DNA of 64,000 nt, taken from positions 434,001 to 498,000 of the forward strand of contig NZ_CP080528.1 in the NCBI RefSeq assembly GCF_024746815.1, in the 5' to 3' direction. A program made the translations under genes and the position numbers. Of this stretch, positions 45,838-54,768 are shown in pieces. The notes beneath the pieces are model-generated. The model was given only the letters and a program-made list of their open reading frames with translations. It was not told where the DNA came from and ran no database searches. Origin of the DNA: Mesorhizobium sp. AR07 (lineage in GTDB: Bacteria > Pseudomonadota > Alphaproteobacteria > Rhizobiales > Rhizobiaceae). Position 1 is the stretch's first letter. Each line of letters opens with the position of its first letter.

Positions 45838-45851
45838 TTGATCTGGATCAG
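45838..45851 (-). promoter_or_regulatory. FNR/FixK-type box without an intact target
   Basis: TTGAT-CTGG-ATCAG matches nine of ten positions of the TTGAT-N4-ATCAA anaerobox and is the best match in the window. It lies beyond the end of ccoS, and no intact gene follows on either side. Confidence 0.6.
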
Positions 45852-46023
45852 CCAGACATGACAAATCCGGGCGACGCCGTCCTTCGAGCGACAGGGGCTT
45901 TTCACAATCTGGCGTCAAGCGCGGTTTAGCTAAGCTAGCTGTGGAGCCTCAGCACTTTGTTCCCGAACAAGCCGTCTCGGCTGACGACCGGCATCCGCAC
46001 AGTCGTCGGCACAGCGATCTGGG

Positions 46024-46179
46024 TCAGCGTTCCGGCTTGTCGTCCCGGTCGATGAGGATGCGCTCAGCGGCCCCGTGAAGATCCTCATATTGACCACTCC
46101 TCAAGGCCCACAGAAAGCCGGACAGCCCCAGCGCGCCAAGAAACAGAGCTGCTGGTATGAGGTAGACGAGCGTCGTCAT
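46024..46179 (-). CDS. ccoS: Cbb3 oxidase maturation protein CcoS/FixS
   Basis: A 51-residue single-span protein (hydrophobic residues about 3-25 with FLGALGLSGFLWALRSGQY, a FixS hallmark). It is needed for cofactor insertion into cbb3 oxidase. ATG 46179 overlaps the ccoI stop by four bases. The frame continues upstream only as a shadow of ccoI. Confidence 0.92.
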   Translation of the reverse strand: MTTLVYLIPAALFLGALGLSGFLWALRSGQYEDLHGAAERILIDRDDKPER

Positions 46180-48461
46180 GACGGCTGCACCGATGCGCGA
46201 ATGCCCGCACGCGTTGCCGAGGGAGCCCCCGTCACCTCGGCGAGCACAAAACCCTGCAGGCGCAACGCATTTCCGATGACAAGCAGCGACGAAGCAGACA
46301 TCGCGATTGCCGCGATCAGCGGCGTGACGTGCCCCAGAATGGCGATCGGCACAGCAATGGTGTTGTAGACGATCGCGATGGCGATGTTCTGGCGGATCAG
46401 CCGCCCGGCCTTCCGGGAGACGTCCAGGGCAAGGGGTACGGCCAAAAGGCTTTCGCGCAGGAACACGAAGTCCGCGGCGTTGCGGCCAATATCGGCAGCG
46501 GTGGCCGGCGCGATCGAGACATGTGCTGCGCTCAGCGCAGGCGTGTCGTTCAGGCCGTCGCCAACCATTAGAACCTTGTGGCCAGCTCTCGCCAGCGCTT
46601 CGATGCACTCGACTTTGCCGGACGGAACCAGGACTGGAACAAAGCGGTCGATGCCCAATGCTTTTGCGACATCGGCACAAGCGGCTGCTGTATCGCCCGA
46701 CAGCATCTCCATGGACACCCGGGCATCGTTCAACTGCACAATGGCTGCCCTGGCGTCGGCACGCAGTGCGTCCTCGAAAACGAAGGACGCGACAATGATC
46801 CCGTCTTTCGTCAGAACCGTTCCGCCATAGCCATGTTTGCCTTCGCCACCGGTTCGGGCCCTCCATCCAGCCCATCCGCGCCGGCCCAGTCGCCAAGTGC
46901 TGCCCGCCGCGGTGGCTTCGATCCCGAAGCCCGGATGCTCGCTGACGGATTCGAGTTTCGGCTGACCGGCAAAGCCCGCGAAGCCGGCTATGGCCCTTGA
47001 AAATGGATGGCGGGAATGCGCGGCCATGTCGGCCGCGATTGCCAGCATGGCCGGCTTGATCGACGGCGCATTGACGAGATGGGGCTGTCCGAGCGTGAGC
47101 GTTCCGGTCTTGTCGAACACCGCCGTATCGATTGCCGCCAACCGCTCCATAGCGGAGCCATCCTTGACCATGATCCCACTTTCGAACAGGCGCCGCGCGG
47201 CGACCACCTGCACGATCGGCACGGCGAGGCCGAGCGCACATGGGCATGTGATGATGAGGACGGCGATGGCGATCGTCATCGCCCTGTGCCAGTCGCCAGT
47301 CGCCGCCATCCAGCCCGCGAACGTTACGAAGGCGGCAAGGTGAACCACTGGCGCATAAAGCGCTGAAACGCGGTCGGCAATCCGGCGATAATGCGCGCGA
47401 CCGCCCTCGGCGGCTTCCATCAGCCGAACCATTTCTTCCAGGAAGGAATCTTTTGCGGCGGCTGTCGCCTGGACGGTCAGCGGGCCGGTGAGATTGAGAA
47501 TGCCGGCCTGTACCGCCTCCCCTGACGCCACGGTTCTGGGAGTGCTCTCACCGGAAACCAGCGAACAGTCGAGATCCGAAGATCCCCGAATGATCTTGCC
47601 GTCGACGGGGATCCTTTCGCCGGCCGCGATCAGCAGCTGCATGCCAGGTTCGATCTCGCCAACCGGCAGATAGTCGCGCGCGCCATCGCCGCGCAGCACC
47701 ATGGCGCCACGCGCCGCCAGCTGCGACAGGCCCTTCACGGCGGTTCGGGCTCGTTCGCGCATCACATGATCCAGCGTGCGGCCGATCAACAGGAAGAACA
47801 GCAAGGATACCGACGCGTCGAAATAGGCGTGGTCGCCATGGTTGATGGTCTCGTAAAGGCTCATGGCGTAGGCGAGCGACACCCCGACCGCGATGGGCAC
47901 ATCCATGTTCATGCGGCCGTGGCGCAGCGCATTCCACGCCGAACGGAAGAAGATGCCGCCGGCGAAGGCAAGTGCGGGAATAGCGATTAGCGCCGAGACC
48001 CAGTGGAACAGATCGCGGGTCGCGCCTGCGGCGCCCGACCAGACCGACACCGAAAGCAGCATGATGTTGCCGGCCGCAAAGCCGGCAACCGCGACGGCGC
48101 GGATCAGCTCCGACAGCGTCTTGTCCTTGCCGTAAGCCTCGGGTTCGAACAGGTGTGCGTCATAACCCAGCCGTCCAAGTGTGGCGACGAATGGCGGAAC
48201 CTCGTCGCCGCGCCACCGGACCGAAACCCGTTTCGTCGACAGGTTGACGCGGGCGCCCTCGACCCGGTCCAGCTTTCCAAGCGCCGTTTCGATCGCCCGG
48301 ATGCAGGCTGCACAATGAACCGCCGGTACTGAAAGATCGGTCTGATACAGGTCGCCGCCCAGCGAACGGCTCGCCAGTTTGATTTCTTGGCTCGACGGCA
48401 AAACGGATGCGGCGCCAGCGACATCCAGCGCCATTTCGGCGCCCGGTGCACAGCAGCTCAT
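46176..48461 (-). CDS. ccoI: Copper-transporting P-type ATPase CcoI/FixI
   Basis: A 761-residue P1B ATPase supplying copper for the cbb3 oxidase. HCAAC near residue 49 is the N-terminal metal site, then VSGEST, the membrane TCPCAL, the phosphorylation motif DKTGTLT and GDGLNDTPAL. It sits in a ccoG-H-I-S order with four-base overlaps on both sides, which separates it from general copper efflux pumps. Length is typical. Confidence 0.95.
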   Translation of the reverse strand: MSCCAPGAEMALDVAGAASVLPSSQEIKLASRSLGGDLYQTDLSVPAVHCAACIRAIETALGKLDRVEGARVNLSTKRVSVRWRGDEVPPFVATLGRLGYDAHLFEPEAYGKDKTLSELIRAVAVAGFAAGNIMLLSVSVWSGAAGATRDLFHWVSALIAIPALAFAGGIFFRSAWNALRHGRMNMDVPIAVGVSLAYAMSLYETINHGDHAYFDASVSLLFFLLIGRTLDHVMRERARTAVKGLSQLAARGAMVLRGDGARDYLPVGEIEPGMQLLIAAGERIPVDGKIIRGSSDLDCSLVSGESTPRTVASGEAVQAGILNLTGPLTVQATAAAKDSFLEEMVRLMEAAEGGRAHYRRIADRVSALYAPVVHLAAFVTFAGWMAATGDWHRAMTIAIAVLIITCPCALGLAVPIVQVVAARRLFESGIMVKDGSAMERLAAIDTAVFDKTGTLTLGQPHLVNAPSIKPAMLAIAADMAAHSRHPFSRAIAGFAGFAGQPKLESVSEHPGFGIEATAAGSTWRLGRRGWAGWRARTGGEGKHGYGGTVLTKDGIIVASFVFEDALRADARAAIVQLNDARVSMEMLSGDTAAACADVAKALGIDRFVPVLVPSGKVECIEALARAGHKVLMVGDGLNDTPALSAAHVSIAPATAADIGRNAADFVFLRESLLAVPLALDVSRKAGRLIRQNIAIAIVYNTIAVPIAILGHVTPLIAAIAMSASSLLVIGNALRLQGFVLAEVTGAPSATRAGIRASVQPS

Positions 48462-48955
48462 TGCAGCACACCTTGGGAAATGATGATACGGTGAACTTCC
48501 CGATAGGGCTCCGCGAGACCGGCGTCGGCATCGACTTCGACGATCCAGACGCCGTCCTTGGGCGTGTGGTACGCAGCAAATTCCTGATCCGTTGCGAAAG
48601 TTAAAATGATGGACTTGTCCTCGGCCTCATAGGCAGGATGACGGAACAGGACGCTGACGCTGTGCAACGGGACCGGCTTGCCGACGGCGTCGCTGAGGCT
48701 GTAACGGACTTCGCCCGACGCGATCGTCAGTTTGCCAGTCCAGCCGAGCGCGGCCTGCGCGCGCCATTCCTCGGCCCTCCTGTTGAATTGCTGGCTGGCC
48801 ACATAGGTGTTTTCGACGACGAGGCCGGTCCAACTCGTGTTGGCGAGTGTCGCCATGGTCAGATTGACGCCGATGACCACAGCGAAAAAGGCGAGAATGG
48901 TGACCAACATATGCCTGCCGGTGAATTCGCGGGATTTCTGCGGATCGGCGCTCAT
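48458..48955 (-). CDS. ccoH: Cbb3 oxidase maturation protein CcoH/FixH
   Basis: A 165-residue protein from ATG 48955 (overlapping the ccoG stop by ATGA) with one membrane span near residues 16-38 and a periplasmic FixH domain containing NTYVASQQFNRRAEEWRAQ and LFRHPAYEAEDKSI. It helps assemble the oxidase. Upstream open frame to 49753 is a shadow of ccoG. Confidence 0.93.
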   Translation of the reverse strand: MSADPQKSREFTGRHMLVTILAFFAVVIGVNLTMATLANTSWTGLVVENTYVASQQFNRRAEEWRAQAALGWTGKLTIASGEVRYSLSDAVGKPVPLHSVSVLFRHPAYEAEDKSIILTFATDQEFAAYHTPKDGVWIVEVDADAGLAEPYREVHRIIISQGVLQ

Positions 48956-50511
48956 CTGACGATCTCCGGTGCGTTGAAAGTGGCCGTGTATTCGTCCGAC
49001 TCGAAGCTCGCCTTGTCTTCGACCCGGAATTTGAATGTTTGCGCTTGGCCCTTGATCTGTTCCGCCGGCTGGCGAACGAAAACCTTCAGCATCTTCAGCC
49101 GGTCGGGTTCGACCGCAATGGCAAAGGAGCGATCCGCAGGCAGGTCGATCCCGACGACGCTCATCTCGGCCTCCGGCAGGCCCTGCATGGTGACGACGAT
49201 CGTCCTCGGCTCGGGGATCATGTTGAGCAGCTTGACGGTGTAGCCATTGCGGATCGAACCGTCGGACAACGCGACGAACTGCGGATTGCGGTCGTGCAGA
49301 ACGTTGACCTCGAGCCGCTCGCGCGTCAGCAGCGAATAGAGCAGGGCGAGACCGACCGCCGACCACGCACCCATGTAGACGAACGTGCGCGGCCTGAAGA
49401 TCTTGCGAATGTGGAAATGGGCCAACCTGTCGGCGAAAGCGCCGTCGGCAGTGCGCACCAGCGAAGGCTTCGCCGCGCTGGAGCCGCCCCCGGTCGCCAC
49501 CGCCATGTTGGCGTTGTAGTCGGACAGCGTCGCATAGGAGATCAGCCCGCGCTCCTTGCCGAGCTTGGCCATGACGCTGCCGCAGGCGTCGATACAGAGC
49601 GCGCAAGTGATGCATTCGAGCTGCTGGCCGTCGCGAATGTCGATCCCCATCGGGCAGACCGCGACACAGGTGTTGCAATCGACGCAGTCTCCGACCAGCT
49701 GCCCAGCGGCCTGAACCTTCTTGGCGTGACGCGAACGAGGTTCGCCGCGCCAATCATTGTAGGTCACCGTGAGAGAATTCTCGTCGAGCATGGCCGCCTG
49801 AATGCGCGGCCACGGGCACATATAGGTGCAGACCTGCTCGCGCATCAGTCCACCGAATGTGTAGGTAGTCGCCGTCAGCACGGCGATGGTGATGTAGCCG
49901 ACGGGTGCGGCGGTTCCGGTGAAGACTTCGCCGATCAGCTTTGGCGCGTCGGCGAAATAGAAGATCCAGGCCCCCCCGGTCGCCGTCCCTATGACCAGCC
50001 ATATGGCGTGGTTCGATACGCGCAGCATAAGCTTGCGCGCTGTCCAGGGTCCGGCGTCGAGTTTCATGCGCGCGTTGCGATCTCCTTCGATCGCGCGCTC
50101 GACGACCAGAAACAGGTCGACCCATACGGTCTGCGGGCAGGTATAGCCGCACCAGGCCCGACCAACTGTGGAGGTGACCAGGAAAAGGCCGATGCCGGCC
50201 ATGACCAGCAGGCCAGCCACGTAGTAGAATTCCTGCGGCCATATTTCGATGAAGAAGAAGTAGAAGCGGCGGTTGGCAAGATCGACCAGCACGGCCTGAT
50301 CAGGCGCGAACGGCCCTCGATCCCATCGCAGCCAGGGCGTCAAGTAGTAAATGCCCAGCGTGATTGCCATCACCAGCCACTTGAAGCGGCGAAAGCTGCC
50401 TGAAGCGCGCTTCGGGTATACCTTCTTGCGCGGGGCATAAAGCGGCGGACGGGCCTTGGCGGAGTTGACCGATTCGGCTTCGAGCCGTTCAATTTGCGTG
50501 TTTTCAAGCAC
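48952..50511 (-). CDS. ccoG: Cbb3 oxidase maturation ferredoxin-like protein CcoG/FixG
   Basis: A 519-residue membrane iron-sulfur protein with five membrane segments. It has the WCGYTCPQTVW motif and two ferredoxin-like clusters, CVDCNTCVAVCP and CITCALCIDACG. CcoG is thought to act as a cupric reductase that feeds CcoI. It begins the ccoGHIS operon, 205 bases after ccoP. Confidence 0.95.
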   Translation of the reverse strand: MLENTQIERLEAESVNSAKARPPLYAPRKKVYPKRASGSFRRFKWLVMAITLGIYYLTPWLRWDRGPFAPDQAVLVDLANRRFYFFFIEIWPQEFYYVAGLLVMAGIGLFLVTSTVGRAWCGYTCPQTVWVDLFLVVERAIEGDRNARMKLDAGPWTARKLMLRVSNHAIWLVIGTATGGAWIFYFADAPKLIGEVFTGTAAPVGYITIAVLTATTYTFGGLMREQVCTYMCPWPRIQAAMLDENSLTVTYNDWRGEPRSRHAKKVQAAGQLVGDCVDCNTCVAVCPMGIDIRDGQQLECITCALCIDACGSVMAKLGKERGLISYATLSDYNANMAVATGGGSSAAKPSLVRTADGAFADRLAHFHIRKIFRPRTFVYMGAWSAVGLALLYSLLTRERLEVNVLHDRNPQFVALSDGSIRNGYTVKLLNMIPEPRTIVVTMQGLPEAEMSVVGIDLPADRSFAIAVEPDRLKMLKVFVRQPAEQIKGQAQTFKFRVEDKASFESDEYTATFNAPEIVR

Positions 50512-50617
50512 GAGAAGCTCCAGTCACCAGCGACGATTTCGCGGCGGAAGCCCGACCGATCGGTTCTGGCTGATGGCCACGTTGAGCACGCTTTGCCGCA
50601 TGGCGAATTGCACCGCG

Positions 50618-50631
50618 TTGATGCAAGTCAT
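50618..50631 (-). promoter_or_regulatory. FNR/FixK-like box upstream of ccoG
   Basis: TTGAT-GCAA-GTCAT matches eight of ten anaerobox positions, about 107 bases before the ccoG start. It may give ccoGHIS its own anaerobic promoter. Confidence 0.4.
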
Positions 50632-50656
50632 TCGCCGGACGCCGGAATGGTGTCGA

Positions 50657-50724
50657 GGCCCGGCGCAAGCCGGGCCCCGTCGCTTGGCGGGGAGGGCCGA
50701 GAATAGGCTTCCGTTCCTATTCTC
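50657..50724 (-). repeat. Two hairpins between ccoP and ccoG
   Basis: GGCCCGGC-GCAA-GCCGGGCC (50657-50676) is a perfect 8-bp stem with a GNRA-type loop. GAGAATAGG-N8-CCTATTCTC (50699-50724) is a perfect 9-bp stem that spans the ccoP stop. Neither is followed by a T-run, so they may stabilise the ccoNOQP transcript or partly attenuate into ccoG. Confidence 0.6.
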
Positions 50725-51580
50725 CGCCGCCAAGCGAATGCACATAGACTGCGAGTTCTTTGACCTTGGTCTCGCCGAGACGCCCGATCCAGGCCGGCAT
50801 GACGCCGTGCTTCGGCGCGCGGACCTGCGCAGCAATAGCCGTCTCGCCCGGTCCATAGAGCCAGATCGCGTCGGTCAGGTCGGGCGCGCCGAGTTCCCTG
50901 TTGCCCTTTGCTGTGTCGCCATGACAGGCGACGCAATTTTCCGCGAAAACCTTGGCGCCGGGCTCGATCAGACTTGCGTCCCGGACCAGGCCGGACAGGC
51001 TGGCAACGTAGGCGCTGACCTGTGCGATCTCGTCCGCCGTGATGATGTCGCCAAAAGCCGGCATTTCCGACAGGCGCGTATCCGGGTCTGACGCGAAGCG
51101 GATGCCGTGGGTGATCGTCTGCTGGATCTGCTCAGCGCTGCCGCCCCACAGCCAATCGTCGTCGTTGAGGTTTGGAAAACCCTTGGAGCCTTGCGCGCCG
51201 GAGCCATGGCACTGCACGCAATTGACCCTGAATGCCGCACCGCCGGCAGCGACGGCGAACTCGCGCAATGCGTCGTCGGCAACAATCTCCGAGGCGGTTT
51301 TCGATTCCACCGCTGCGACATATTTGGCCTTGGCGGCTTCGGCGGCCGCCAGTTCAATCTTGACGTGGTTGCGGCTCGAATAGCCGAGCACACCTCTGGT
51401 CGCGGAAGTAAGCATTGGCCATGCCGGATAGGCGATGGTGTAGCCGATCGCCCAGACAATGGTGATGTAAAACGTCGTGACCCACCAGCGCGGAAGTGGG
51501 TTGTTGAGCTCCCGGATGCCATCCCACTCATGGCCGGTCGTTGAGATGCCCGAGACTTCGTCGATGTGCTCGCTGCTCAT
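50717..51580 (-). CDS. ccoP: Cbb3 oxidase subunit III, diheme cytochrome c CcoP/FixP
   Basis: A 287-residue membrane-anchored diheme cytochrome c that passes electrons to the CcoN/CcoO core. ATG 51580 is preferred over TTG 51586, which overlaps ccoQ. One membrane span lies near residues 31-55 and heme motifs CVQCH and CVACH near 121-125 and 216-220. It follows ccoQ by two bases. Confidence 0.95.
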   Translation of the reverse strand: MSSEHIDEVSGISTTGHEWDGIRELNNPLPRWWVTTFYITIVWAIGYTIAYPAWPMLTSATRGVLGYSSRNHVKIELAAAEAAKAKYVAAVESKTASEIVADDALREFAVAAGGAAFRVNCVQCHGSGAQGSKGFPNLNDDDWLWGGSAEQIQQTITHGIRFASDPDTRLSEMPAFGDIITADEIAQVSAYVASLSGLVRDASLIEPGAKVFAENCVACHGDTAKGNRELGAPDLTDAIWLYGPGETAIAAQVRAPKHGVMPAWIGRLGETKVKELAVYVHSLGGGE

Positions 51581-51582
51581 GA

Positions 51583-51732
51583 TCAATCGTCCTTGAGAGG
51601 AATTCGAGCGGCTTCGTCAGCTTGCCTGCGGCCGCCAGGGCGAAGCGCGAAGGCAACGCATCCGACGAAGAAGAGCGCCATGGCAAGCAGGCCCCAGCTG
51701 TCGGCGAATTCCCGCATCAAATTGTAGTCCAC
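51583..51732 (-). CDS. ccoQ: Cbb3 oxidase small subunit CcoQ/FixQ
   Basis: A 49-residue protein from GTG 51732 with GAGGAG eight bases upstream. It starts MDYNLMREFADSWGLLAMAL, with a single membrane span, then a polar tail. It is missed by length filters but has the right place (between ccoO and ccoP) and the typical CcoQ sequence. It stabilises the oxidase. Confidence 0.9.
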   Translation of the reverse strand: MDYNLMREFADSWGLLAMALFFVGCVAFALRPGGRRQADEAARIPLKDD

Positions 51733-51743
51733 GATCACACTCC

Positions 51744-52475
51744 TCAGCGGTAGCCGGCGGCTTCGTCGTAGGTCTTGAAATCGACCAATGTGCCAAGCAT
51801 CTGGAGGTAAGCGACCAAGGCATCCATTTCGGTGACCTGCTGCGGATTGCCGTCGAAGTCGCCGAGCTTGGCCTTGGGGTAGCGCGCTTCAACGCCGGAC
51901 GTATCGATGTTGGGATCCGCCTGCGCCATCAGATCGACATTGGCGTTTGCGATCATGTCATCGGAGTAAGGGACGCCGACACGCCTGTTTGCGATAAGAT
52001 GCGTCGAGAAGTCTTTCACCTCGATCGGCGTATTCTTCAGGAACTCGTAGCTCGGCATGATCGATTCCGGCACCACCGAGCGCGGATCGGCAAGATGCTG
52101 TACGTGCCATTCGTTCGAGTAGCGGTCGCCAACCCGGGCGAGGTCCGGTCCGGTGCGCTTCGATCCCCACTGGAAAGGGTGATCGTACATCGACTCGGCC
52201 GCCAGGCTGTAGTGCCCATAGCGCTCGACCTCGTCGCGGAACGGCCTGATCATCTGGCTGTGGCAGAGGTAGCAGCCCTCGCGCACATAGATGTTGCGTC
52301 CGGCGAGTTCGAGCGGCGAATAGGGCCGCATGCCTTCAACCTTCTCGATCGTATTGTCGAGATAGAAGAGCGGCGCGATCTCGACGATGCCGCCGACCGT
52401 CACCACCAGAAGGGAGCCAACGAGAAGAAGCGTGGCGTTCTTCTCGATGATGGCGTGTTTGTCCATCAAGCCCAT
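51744..52475 (-). CDS. ccoO: Cbb3 oxidase subunit II, monoheme cytochrome c CcoO/FixO
   Basis: A 243-residue membrane-bound cytochrome c. It starts MGLMDKHAIIEKNATLLLVG from ATG 52475, overlapping the ccoN end by ten bases. One N-terminal membrane span is followed by the heme motif CYLCH near 68-72 and the distal Met ligand region PESIMPSYEFL. The frame open to 53999 is a shadow of ccoN. Confidence 0.95.
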   Translation of the reverse strand: MGLMDKHAIIEKNATLLLVGSLLVVTVGGIVEIAPLFYLDNTIEKVEGMRPYSPLELAGRNIYVREGCYLCHSQMIRPFRDEVERYGHYSLAAESMYDHPFQWGSKRTGPDLARVGDRYSNEWHVQHLADPRSVVPESIMPSYEFLKNTPIEVKDFSTHLIANRRVGVPYSDDMIANANVDLMAQADPNIDTSGVEARYPKAKLGDFDGNPQQVTEMDALVAYLQMLGTLVDFKTYDEAAGYR

Positions 52476-54097
52476 TTTCCGGCTCCTGATCGCGCACGCT
52501 CGAGGGCGGGGATGGCGCCCGGCATCGGATCCTCCTCGCGTTGGTAGCCAAAGATGGTCATGGCGATGTTCCAGGCCATGATAAGGGCGCCGGACAGATA
52601 CATCGCGCCGCCGATGGCACGCATGATGTAGTAGGGATGCATGGCGGCGACGGTTTCGGCGAAGGAGTAGATCAGGAAGCCCTGCTCGTCGTATTCGCGC
52701 CACATCAGGCCTTGCATGACGCCGGAGACCCACATCACCGCCGCGTAAAGGACGATTCCGAGTGTCGCCAGCCAGAAGTGCCAGTTGACCAGCCGCAGTG
52801 AATAGAGCCTCTCGCGGTTCCACAGCTTCGGCACCATGAAATAGATCGCGCCGAACGAGATCATGCCAACCCAGCCAAGCGCGCCGGAGTGGACGTGCCC
52901 GATCGTCCAGTCGGTATAGTGCGACAGCGAGTTGACCGTCTTGATCGCCATCATCGGGCCTTCGAAGGTCGACATGCCATAGAAGGCGATGGCCATCACC
53001 ATCATGCGGATGATCGGATCCGTGCGCAGCTTGTCCCAGGCGCCGGACAGCGTCATCAGGCCGTTGATCATGCCGCCCCAGGAGGGCATCCAGAGCATGA
53101 TCGAAAACACCATGCCAAGCGTCTGCGCCCAGTCGGGCAGAGCGGTGTAGTGCAGGTGATGCGGACCAGCCCAGATATAGAGGAAGATCAGCGCCCAGAA
53201 GTGGATGATCGACAGGCGGTAGGAATAGACCGGTCGGTTCGCCTGCTTGGGCACGAAATAATACATCATGCCGAGAAAGCCGGCAGTCAGAAAGAAGCCG
53301 ACGGCATTGTGGCCGTACCACCACTGCGTCAGGGCGTCCTGTACGCCGGAGAAGGCGGAATAGCTTTTTGAGCCAACGAACGAGACGGGCATCGACAGAT
53401 TGTTGATCACATGCAGCATCGCGATGGTCACGATGAATGACAGATAGAACCAGTTGGCGACGTAGATATGCGGTTCCTTGCGCTTCAGGATCGTGCCGAG
53501 GAACAGGATGAGATAGGCGACCCAGACGATGGTCAGCCACAGGTCCACATACCATTCGGGTTCGGCATACTCGCGGCTCTCGGTGATTCCGAGCAGGTAG
53601 CCTGTCGCAGCCATGACGATGAAAAGCTGATAGCCCCAGAACACGAACCAGGCGAGATCGCCGCCAAACAGCCGGGCGCGGCAGGTGCGCTGCACGACAT
53701 ACAGGGATGTGCAAAGCAGTGCATTGCCCCCGAAAGCAAAAACGACGCCCGACGTATGCAGCGGCCGCAAGCGACCGAAATTGAACCAGGGCTCGATGTT
53801 GAGATCCGGATAGGCGAGCTGCAGCGCGATGACCACACCGACCAGCATGCCTACGACCCCCCAGATCACCGTTGCGACGGCCCCGTAGCGTATCGGCCCA
53901 TCCATGTAAGCGGCGGGGTGGATCGGAACTGCTGGCGTAAACTCCGTGTTGCGCAACAGGATCGCAGTGAAGCCAGCCACGGCGAAGAACAAAACCCACA
54001 TATGCTGGCGAAAAGGTTCATCTACGCCGAAGCCGGCAGCCACCAGGGCCGCAAAAGCAAACAGGCTTAGAAGGACGATCTCTGTGCCGAATTTCAT
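52466..54097 (-). CDS. ccoN: Cbb3 oxidase catalytic subunit I CcoN/FixN
   Basis: A 543-residue heme-copper oxidase subunit with about twelve membrane segments and the family's His-rich motifs, including the PHHLHYT segment and QWWYGHNAVGFFLTAG. It reduces oxygen with high affinity, supporting respiration at very low oxygen, as in nodules or microaerobic soil. It is the first gene of ccoNOQP. A weak FNR-like box lies 75-88 bases upstream. Confidence 0.97.
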   Translation of the reverse strand: MKFGTEIVLLSLFAFAALVAAGFGVDEPFRQHMWVLFFAVAGFTAILLRNTEFTPAVPIHPAAYMDGPIRYGAVATVIWGVVGMLVGVVIALQLAYPDLNIEPWFNFGRLRPLHTSGVVFAFGGNALLCTSLYVVQRTCRARLFGGDLAWFVFWGYQLFIVMAATGYLLGITESREYAEPEWYVDLWLTIVWVAYLILFLGTILKRKEPHIYVANWFYLSFIVTIAMLHVINNLSMPVSFVGSKSYSAFSGVQDALTQWWYGHNAVGFFLTAGFLGMMYYFVPKQANRPVYSYRLSIIHFWALIFLYIWAGPHHLHYTALPDWAQTLGMVFSIMLWMPSWGGMINGLMTLSGAWDKLRTDPIIRMMVMAIAFYGMSTFEGPMMAIKTVNSLSHYTDWTIGHVHSGALGWVGMISFGAIYFMVPKLWNRERLYSLRLVNWHFWLATLGIVLYAAVMWVSGVMQGLMWREYDEQGFLIYSFAETVAAMHPYYIMRAIGGAMYLSGALIMAWNIAMTIFGYQREEDPMPGAIPALERARSGAGKWA

Positions 54098-54171
54098 CGC
54101 AAGTACCGATCTCCAATTCCGGCGGACCCAAATCCGCAGTGCATTAATTGCGCAGCCGCCGCCTGCTCGCC

Positions 54172-54185
54172 CTGATCCATGTCAG
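54172..54185 (-). promoter_or_regulatory. Weak FNR/FixK-like box upstream of ccoN
   Basis: CTGAT-CCAT-GTCAG is symmetric at most positions and matches seven of ten anaerobox positions, 75-88 bases before ccoN. It is the only candidate found in this leader. Confidence 0.35.
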
Positions 54186-54275
54186 ATCGCACGATTTTGC
54201 TTCGGGCAGCATCGAGTTCGGTGCGATCAGAAGGAGGCGATTGAACGAGGAAACGCAGCACGGGCCGCCCCGCTC

Positions 54276-54768
54276 ATGGACAAGTCCGGCGTCCGCGGGC
54301 CGGCCGGCGTGGAGGCGATTCCGTGTGATGTGATAAAGCGCGCGCACAGGGAAAACTGCAGCTCTGCAATGCTTAGGAAAATATCGCTGATGCGCTGCCC
54401 AGCGTCGATCGCCTGAAGTGCCTCGGCACGGCCAACGCAATCCTCCCATTGTTGCGCAAGCGTTCATCAATATGAAGAAACGATCGCCTTTCCCGCCTAC
54501 GAGGCCGCTGTCGTTGGCGGCGACGCCAGCCTCGCTTCTACCCGGCGGTTGCGCGCCGAACACGTCGAAGACGAGTGCTTTGCTGGTGAGGTGACTGAAT
54601 TCTGCTAGCGATCGGCCATGGCGAGACGGTGGAGAATGCGGACGCCGTCGGTTTCATTCTGCGCGGCTTCTTCGAAGGCTTGCGGCGACACACATCGCTT
54701 TCGAACGCGAACAAATCCTGCTGCGGGTCGGAGTAGGCGACGGCCCCGCGCGCTTAGGTCTCATCTAA
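54276..54768 (+). pseudogene. Decayed hemerythrin-like protein gene
   Basis: Fragments in three plus-strand frames fit one hemerythrin-type helical protein: ADALPSVDRLKCLGTANAIL (about 54390), YEETIAFPAYEAAVVGGDAS ending at TAG 54605, then HGETVENADAVGFILRGFFE (about 54617) and HIAFEREQILLRVG after a CA duplication near 54690. A stop and at least two frameshifts inactivate it. Hemerythrin-like proteins near ccoN/fnrN may sense oxygen or NO. Confidence 0.55.

Noticed and set aside
46024..47247. 407-codon minus-strand frame
   Set aside because: Only its last 51 codons are a gene (ccoS); the rest is an out-of-frame reading of ccoI.
51744..53999. 751-codon minus-strand frame
   Set aside because: Only the last 243 codons are ccoO; the upstream part is an out-of-frame reading of ccoN.
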